Shown here in pieces: positions 58,920-64,000 of a stretch of 64,000 bases of DNA. The notes under the pieces were generated by a model that was not told where the DNA came from, searched no databases, and was given only the letters and a program-made list of their open reading frames with translations. This DNA is from Peribacillus sp. FSL H8-0477 (GTDB lineage: Bacteria; Bacillota; Bacilli; Bacillales; DSM-1321): assembly GCF_038002765.1 (NCBI RefSeq), contig NZ_JBBODE010000001.1:620001-684000 (forward strand), given 5' to 3'. A program made the position numbers and the translations under genes. Numbering within the stretch: the first letter of the stretch is position 1; the number at the start of each line of letters is the position of its first letter.

Positions 58920-60000
58920 ATTGAAACCCATCACACATCAAAGACGAAGAAATAGAATCCCTTTTTGGACTAGACTCGTATTTAGGTTAAGATCTCATAC
59001 CCAAGCAGCTTTAAGCTGGATTGGTCACGTTTTTGTGGACTGGGTTAGTAAAATGAGGTTCTTTGATAGGTACGCTGTTTTGGCAGTCCCTCTAGTTGGG
59101 GAAAAATAAACCGAATAGGCGTTTTTACCTTGTTATTTGGATGATGAACCCACCTTCAAACCACTTTCAACTAGATTGATCACGTTTTTGTGGATGGGGT
59201 TAGTAAAACGTGTATCTTAATAGACAAATTCCCTGTTTTGGCAGCCCATCCAAGGCGTAAATGGCTAGGGCCGAATTGCTTGTTGTTTGGGCCGAATAAA
59301 TCGAGGTTTGGGCCGAATGTTTTAGCTTTTGGGCCGAATGGGTTTTGTTTACCTTGTTATTTGGATGATGAACCCACCTCCAAACAGCTTTTCAACTAGA
59401 ATGATCACGTTTTTTGTGGATGGCGTTATTAAAACGTGTATCTTAAAAGACAAATTCCCTGTTTTGGCAGCCCATCCAAGGCGTAAATGGCTAGGGCCGA
59501 ATTGCTTGTTGTTTGGGCCGAATAACTTCCCATTTGGGCCGAATAAATCGGGGTTTGGGCCGAATGTTTGAACTTTTCGGCCGAATCGTCGCTATTTGAC
59601 ATCATATTTGGGGATAAAGAACCCACCTCCAAACCACTTTCAACTAGATTGATTATGTTTTTGTTGATGAGATTATTAAAATGAATTTCTTAAGAGACAA
59701 ATTCCCTGTTTTGGCGGCTCATCCAAGGAGTAAATGGCTAGGGCCGAATTGCTTGTTGTTTGGGCCGAATGTTTGAGCTTTTGGGCCGAATGGGCGTTGT
59801 TTACCTTGTTATTTGGATGATGAACCCACCTCCAAACAGCTTTTCAACTAGAATGATTACGTTTTTTGTGGATGGGGTTAGTAAAACGTGTATCTTAACA
59901 GACAAATACCCTGTTTTGGCAGCCCATCCAAGGCGTAAATAGCTAGGGCCGAATGTTTGAGCTTTTGGGCCGAATCCGGCAGCATATCCAACTGAACAAC
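58920..60000. repeat. 21-bp-phased repeat field B
   Basis: Four full units (205-247 bp) and one decayed unit (58950-59160) carry the motif GGGCCGAAT spaced by exactly 21 bp: 59268, 59289, 59310, 59331; 59494, 59515, 59536, 59557, 59578 (C variant); 59741, 59762, 59783; 59946, 59967. Between arrays is a conserved stretch containing TGGATGATGAACCCACCTCC, AAAACGTGTATCTTAA and CCCTGTTTTGGCAGCCCATCC. Frames through the arrays encode GPN-type heptads but lack starts. Non-coding by my reading. Confidence 0.8.
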
Positions 60001-60020
60001 TCATATGCCCAATAAAAAAA

Positions 60021-60053
60021 CCAATGACCCGTCTGAGTTAGACGGGTCATTGG
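60021..60053 (-). terminator. Terminator of the LysM-3D gene
   Basis: CCAATGACCCGTCT pairs with AGACGGGTCATTGG, then T7 on the minus strand. Confidence 0.92.
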
Positions 60054-60069
60054 TCAGTATATGCTTGTC

Positions 60070-60891
60070 TTATTTAAGTACTTTTACGTTGACTTGTTTG
60101 ACGCCCCAATTAATGGCATCTTCTTCGTCTGCGAAGAATAGGTCAATTTTGTTTCCTTTGATGGCTCCGCCCGTATCGGCAGCAGTTGCATAGCCATAGC
60201 CTTCTACATAGACTTTTGATCCTAGTGGAATGACAGTTGGATCTACGGCAATAACCATTGCGTCAGGGTTAGCATGTAAGTCTACACCTGTTGCCGTGAT
60301 TCCTGTGCATCCTTCACAACTTGCGGTATATCCAGTTGCACGAACAGATAGTTCGTCAGATTCAGAAGCATTATCTTCTTGTGCTGGTTTTTCTTCTTGT
60401 ACTGGTTCAGCTTGTACAGGTGCTTCCTCTTTTGCAGGCTGCTCTGGTTGAGATTCCTGTTTTTCAGCATCTTCTTGTACAGCTGCTTGTTTCGCAGGTT
60501 CAGCTGCTGGTTGAGCGTCGGGTGTATCGGCTGATTGATTAGTTAAGATGGACAGTTTATCGTCTGGTTGAATTAGATCAGAAGATAATTTGTTCCATTC
60601 TTTTATATCCTGTACAGTCACACCGAACATTGCTGCTATATGTGATAAGGTATCCCCGTTTTTAATTGTGTAGGTTTCTTCCCGGGAAACCTTTAAAAGA
60701 TCATTAGGGTGAATCATATCTGAAGTTAAGTTATTCCAGGATTTTATATCGTTGATCGAAACTTCATGCTTTGCTGAAAGCCCCCATAATGTGTCTCCGT
60801 CTTGAACTTTAACGTTTTCTGCGTGGGCGTTGGTTCCAGCACCACCGGAAATTATTGCTGCAGCAGCAAAAGATAGAATTATTTTTTTCAT
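60070..60891 (-). CDS. Secreted LysM-3D cell-wall protein (YocH-like)
   Basis: The 273-residue protein has a signal peptide (cleavage after AHA, near residue 24), two LysM modules (about 27-70 and 74-118), an Ala/Pro/Glu/Gln-rich linker (120-180) and a C-terminal 3D domain with ATGYTA, AVDPTVIPLGSKVYVEGYG and the three Asp of AADTGGAIKGNKIDLFF. The 3D domain is a lytic transglycosylase-like fold, so it should trim peptidoglycan (autolysin). YocH is WalR-controlled in B. subtilis; I did not find a convincing WalR box. Confidence 0.92.
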   Translation of the reverse strand: MKKIILSFAAAAIISGGAGTNAHAENVKVQDGDTLWGLSAKHEVSINDIKSWNNLTSDMIHPNDLLKVSREETYTIKNGDTLSHIAAMFGVTVQDIKEWNKLSSDLIQPDDKLSILTNQSADTPDAQPAAEPAKQAAVQEDAEKQESQPEQPAKEEAPVQAEPVQEEKPAQEDNASESDELSVRATGYTASCEGCTGITATGVDLHANPDAMVIAVDPTVIPLGSKVYVEGYGYATAADTGGAIKGNKIDLFFADEEDAINWGVKQVNVKVLK

Positions 60892-61137
60892 AAATATAGT
60901 ACCTCCTTGGTTACGCTCATTAAGCTAACAGGATTTATAATAACATAGGCACGTTTCATTCAAAGGACAAACAGATAAAGAACAGATGACGAAGGTAACA
61001 GCGAGATTTCAGTGTGTTACAAACGAGCAGTTTCTCCGTAAACTGTCATATAAGTACCTAATCCATCGCTAAAAATGGCCATCTTCCTCTAATTCGTAAT
61101 TTATCACTTAATTCGGACTATGGATTTAATCAAAAAA

Positions 61138-61165
61138 AACACCGATGCATACAGCACCGGCGTTT
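61138..61165 (-). terminator. cvfB terminator
   Basis: AAACGCCGGTGC pairs with GCATCGGTGTTT with G-T pairs, then T8 on the minus strand. Confidence 0.85.
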
Positions 61166-61176
61166 ACTTATGGTTC

Positions 61177-62052
61177 TTATTTTCGATCAGAGGAATAAGT
61201 CCAGCCATCTTCTTGATAGACTTTCCCTTCCTTCATTAGTTTTCCGAGTGCACGCTTAAATGCACCCTTCGAGATTCCAAAATGGAATTCAACATCATCA
61301 GGAGATGTTTTATCACTATACGGCATGGCTCCACCACGGTTCATTAAGTAACCATAGATAACTCCAGCGTCCCCTTCCATTTTATCTTGTTTAAATGGAA
61401 GTAATGAAACGTTCAAGCTGCCATCTTCTTTGATATCGATTACTCGGCCTTCAACAAACTGTCCAAGTCTTGGTTCTTGTTCTCGTTCACTTTCGTGGAT
61501 AAAGCAGCGATATCCTTCTTGAGAAACGAAAAATGAACCAACCAGAAGCAGACGGTAGACGTTTCCTGAAACAGGTGTATTAAACATTCCCTTTTGTGGT
61601 GCATCTATGACTACTTCCTGCATAACATCTTCAGTTGCCAGCTTTCCATAGAGCCGGCCTTCTCGATCTGTTTTCAAACATATGTATAGTTTGTCTCCAA
61701 CAGTCGGCCATAAATGATCAATGTTTGGTAAATCATCGAGTGACACCAACAAGTCTTTTGGAAGACCAATATTAACAAACACACCAAGTCTTCTTTCAAC
61801 ATCGACAACCTCAGCCCAAGCATACTGATCAAAACCGATTTCTGGAATCAATGTTGTAGCCGTAAAACGACCCTGCTTATCTACATATATAAATACCGTG
61901 ACATAATCACCTATCGCTACTTCCAGACCTTCTTTAATCGCATTATGATGAAGCAAGACACTTTCTTCTGTTTCATCTATTAAGAAAAAACCAAACTCGA
62001 CTTCACGATCCACTTCTAATTCAACGACCCTGCCGGCCTCTATAATTGACAT
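61177..62052 (-). CDS. cvfB: S1-domain RNA-binding protein CvfB (YitL)
   Basis: The 291-residue protein has tandem S1-like OB folds (GRVVELEVDREVEFGFFL; AWAEVVDVERRLGVFVNIGLPKDLLVSLDDLP; LGQFVEGRVIDIKEDGSLNVSL) and a C-terminal winged helix (KTSPDDVEFHFGISKGAFKRALGKLMKEG). This matches CvfB, a virulence and RNA-stability regulator in Staphylococcus, YitL in Bacillus. ATG 62052 is 10 nt after AGGAGG. Confidence 0.93.
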   Translation of the reverse strand: MSIIEAGRVVELEVDREVEFGFFLIDETEESVLLHHNAIKEGLEVAIGDYVTVFIYVDKQGRFTATTLIPEIGFDQYAWAEVVDVERRLGVFVNIGLPKDLLVSLDDLPNIDHLWPTVGDKLYICLKTDREGRLYGKLATEDVMQEVVIDAPQKGMFNTPVSGNVYRLLLVGSFFVSQEGYRCFIHESEREQEPRLGQFVEGRVIDIKEDGSLNVSLLPFKQDKMEGDAGVIYGYLMNRGGAMPYSDKTSPDDVEFHFGISKGAFKRALGKLMKEGKVYQEDGWTYSSDRK

Positions 62053-62217
62053 AATAAAAAAACCTCCTGTAAACAACCATTGTATACCTTTAGTGTACCC
62101 ATTTTTAAATTTCCAACCTATACGAATCTACCATTTTTCCGAACAACTGTATATAGCATCAGTGCTTCTCATGCCCCAAATCAAGAAAAAAACTGCATTT
62201 TTGGATGAATTCTAAAT

Positions 62218-62242
62218 AAAAACGGAGCAAATTTGCTCCGTT
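62218..62242 (-). terminator. Terminator of the hybrid kinase gene
   Basis: AACGGAGCAAATTTGCTCCGTT is a perfect palindromic stem followed by TTTTATTT on the minus strand. Confidence 0.88.
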
Positions 62243-62252
62243 AACATGTACG

Positions 62253-64000
62253 TTAGTCTCTCTGTGGAACCATAATTTGTCCTCGCTTGCCATTACTTAA
62301 AAGTGTATGGAGAATCATTTTTGATAACTGGCTTGGCTGATACGGTTTAACTAGGTAATCCTTTGCGCCCAAAGAAAATCCTCTTTCTTTCTCATCTAAT
62401 GCAGTCGAGATAAAGATAGGCAGATCTTTCAATTGAGGATTCTCTTTTAGTTTTTGCATAAGAGCCCAACCATCCATGTCTCCTTCTTCAAGCATAATAT
62501 CAAGGACTATAGCATCTGGTGGTACTTGCTGAATCATCTCCCATGCGGTTGTTCCGCTCTTTACATGGGTAACTTGAAAACCACTATCTTGAAGTTCGTG
62601 GTTAAGCAGCTCTGCCAGACTAAGATCATCTTCTATTACCATAATGCTATAACTAAGGGTATGGTCATCATCTGTAACCGGCTTTCCAGTGGTACTCACA
62701 ACAACCTTGGGGAATTCAATGGTAAACATGCTTCCCTCACCATATACTGATTCAACAGCAATACTTCCCCCATGAGCCTTTACAATTTCTTCAACAATGG
62801 ATAATCCTAATCCTGTCCCTCCGATCCGTCTGCGATCTGAATTATCGACTCGATAAAATTTTTGAAACAGATTTGGCAGTGCGTCCTTAGGAATTCCAAG
62901 TCCATGATCAATAACCGCAACCTTTATACGTCCATCAGTACTTGAAACCTTCACATGGATTTCCCCGCCATCCGGAGAGTATTTTATTGAATTATTGAGG
63001 AGATTTGTAAATACTTGTTCGACTTTCACTCGATCACCCATGATAACAGCCTCATCCATATCGACAGTAAATGTTATTGTATGAGCAGCATTTATTTCTT
63101 GATGCTCAATGGTTTTTTTCAGAACGGGAAGTAAATCAATGTATTTCTTTTCATATGTCTGTTTGCCCGATTCCATCCGCTGTACATCTAAGAAGTCATT
63201 TATAAGGGCCGTCAATCGTTTGGCTTCATTATAAATGGTTTGCAGATATTTCGTTTTACGTTCTGGCTTCAATTCTCGATTCAACATTAATTCTGTAAAA
63301 CCGAGAACACTTGCCAACGGCGTGCGAAGTTCATGGCTCACAGTGCTGACGAATTCACTCTTCATTTGGTCTACTTCATATTCCTTCGTAATATCCCGGT
63401 GGACAATAACCGTTCCATAGGCTTCATCCCCTAGTTTTAACTTCTTGCAATACACCTTAATAACCTGCTTGCTGTCTTTCTTTTGATAGATAAATGATTG
63501 ATCCTCCTGCTCTTCAGGCGAGTGAATAGATTCTCTCAAATTATCGATCACATTGTCTTCAACAACTTGTTCAGTGACAAGCGCTGTCCAACTCTCCCAA
63601 GACATGCCTACTAGTTCCTTGATGTTTTCTTTTCCAAGGATCTCAGCAAATTTACGATTAACATGGACGATTTCCCCATTGTTATCAACGAGCTGAATGC
63701 CCTCTTGGACTGTATTCAAGATATCTTGATTCAATCGGCTGTTCGCTTCTGATTGCTCATAAAGCCTTATTTTCTCCAAAGAGATACCAATTTGCTTTGC
63801 AAGTGTGACACATTCATCAATATTTTTCTCAGTGAACTGGTCTCCGTACCGACTGAATACCATGATTGCTTCTATTTCTTGATAAGCATTTAAAACAGGC
63901 AAATACAAATCGTAGCTATAATTGATGCCTTCATGGTAGCCTTTTTCAACGCTATCTTGTTCACGTTTAAAGGTAAACGGACGTTTAGTTGTTTTCAATC
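62253..64000 (-). CDS. Hybrid sensor histidine kinase/response regulator (5' end beyond window)
   Basis: The visible 581 residues contain the end of a GAF-like domain (EAIMVFSRYGDQFTEKNIDECVTLA), a PAS domain with QEGIQLVDNNGEIVHVN, HisKA with STVSHELRTPLASV, an HATPase with NLLNNSIKYSPDGG, DHGLGIP and GGTGLGLSIVEEIV, and a C-terminal receiver (IMVIEDD; phospho-acceptor in AIVLDIML; Lys in YLVKPY). The frame is open to base 64000; TTG 63998 is not a convincing start. A kinase with a C-terminal receiver usually passes phosphate onward or is self-regulated. Confidence 0.9.
   Translation of the reverse strand, partial: LKTTKRPFTFKREQDSVEKGYHEGINYSYDLYLPVLNAYQEIEAIMVFSRYGDQFTEKNIDECVTLAKQIGISLEKIRLYEQSEANSRLNQDILNTVQEGIQLVDNNGEIVHVNRKFAEILGKENIKELVGMSWESWTALVTEQVVEDNVIDNLRESIHSPEEQEDQSFIYQKKDSKQVIKVYCKKLKLGDEAYGTVIVHRDITKEYEVDQMKSEFVSTVSHELRTPLASVLGFTELMLNRELKPERKTKYLQTIYNEAKRLTALINDFLDVQRMESGKQTYEKKYIDLLPVLKKTIEHQEINAAHTITFTVDMDEAVIMGDRVKVEQVFTNLLNNSIKYSPDGGEIHVKVSSTDGRIKVAVIDHGLGIPKDALPNLFQKFYRVDNSDRRRIGGTGLGLSIVEEIVKAHGGSIAVESVYGEGSMFTIEFPKVVVSTTGKPVTDDDHTLSYSIMVIEDDLSLAELLNHELQDSGFQVTHVKSGTTAWEMIQQVPPDAIVLDIMLEEGDMDGWALMQKLKENPQLKDLPIFISTALDEKERGFSLGAKDYLVKPYQPSQLSKMILHTLLSNGKRGQIMVPQRD

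Noticed and set aside
59190..59942. Frames encoding GPN heptads in repeat field B
   Set aside because: No start sites, frames end within each unit, and periodicity is explained by 21-bp phasing.
41238..60000. CRISPR arrays as explanation for the two repeat fields
   Set aside because: Repeats are only 7-9 bp with 12-14-bp spacers that are similar between units, and no cas genes are present.
60892..61176. WalR-type operator upstream of the LysM-3D gene
   Set aside because: Several TGT-T-A half-sites exist but none with the required 5-bp spacing.

Overview
The window reads as chromosome of a spore-forming, low-GC Gram-positive bacterium of the Bacillaceae (Bacillus sensu lato; Neobacillus/Mesobacillus-like). 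The evidence is A/T-rich codon use, strong AGGAGG-type ribosome binding sites with frequent TTG/GTG starts, Bacillus-type intrinsic terminators, a SAM-I riboswitch, sigma-B-like promoters, a LysM/GH18 spore-cortex-type enzyme, and Bacillus-specific small families (YkuS/UPF0180, YdjO, DUF4025/YozQ, Lmo0937, DUF2680). No rRNA, tRNA or CRISPR array was seen. The species is not named because no marker gene is present.

Layout. 1-10.7 kb: an edge-cut multidrug-type ABC exporter, msrA, an AAC(3)-family acetyltransferase, a beta-lactamase-fold hydrolase, a ComEC-like metallo-beta-lactamase lipoprotein, a DCC thiol protein, a LysM-GH18 spore enzyme, an AI-2E family permease and cardiolipin synthase. 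10.9-12 kb: a compact reactive-sulfur operon (membrane rhodanese-like protein, CstR-type repressor, rhodanese) with a palindromic operator inside the promoter spacer. 13-17 kb: small proteins, a PhzF relic, and an SsuABC-like ABC importer under a SAM-I riboswitch. 18.5-23.5 kb is a scarred accessory stretch: an IS3 relic, an XRE regulator/membrane pair with large palindromes, a tyrosine-recombinase relic, and an esterase-PadR bicistron with a mirror-image double operator. 23.6-26.5 kb holds quinone-detoxification genes (MhqD/E divergent from MhqN) and an OsmC protein. An intact IS3 element (26.57-28.04 kb) sits in the loop of an older terminator.

28-41 kb: YkuS, CorA with a candidate leader ORF, SGNH hydrolase, HxlR, a thioredoxin-reductase-like flavoprotein, genes with sigma-B-like promoters, aldehyde dehydrogenase, an IS1182-family element against the methylmalonyl-CoA epimerase stop codon, and a YuxL-type S9 peptidase. 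44-58.9 kb: a second MBL/DUF4025 pair, a GDSL-ABC exporter operon, a BASS transporter, a degenerate-MHYT histidine kinase coupled to an MFS permease, a PD-(D/E)XK/XPD-type helicase fusion, a YitT-family protein, two YdjO paralogues and RecQ. 60-64 kb: LysM-3D cell-wall protein, CvfB and an edge-cut hybrid histidine kinase.

Most unusual: two intergenic repeat fields (41.24-43.65 kb and 58.9-60.0 kb). Each is built of roughly 205-270-bp units that carry short motifs phased at exactly 21 bp. The motif is CCGCACA alternating with GCGCACA in the first field and GGGCCGAAT in the second. Their core motifs differ, but both share the 14-mer AAAACGTGTATCTT and the same order of parts, so they look like two versions of one undescribed repeat family. 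An IS256-type element has inserted inside one motif of the first field.
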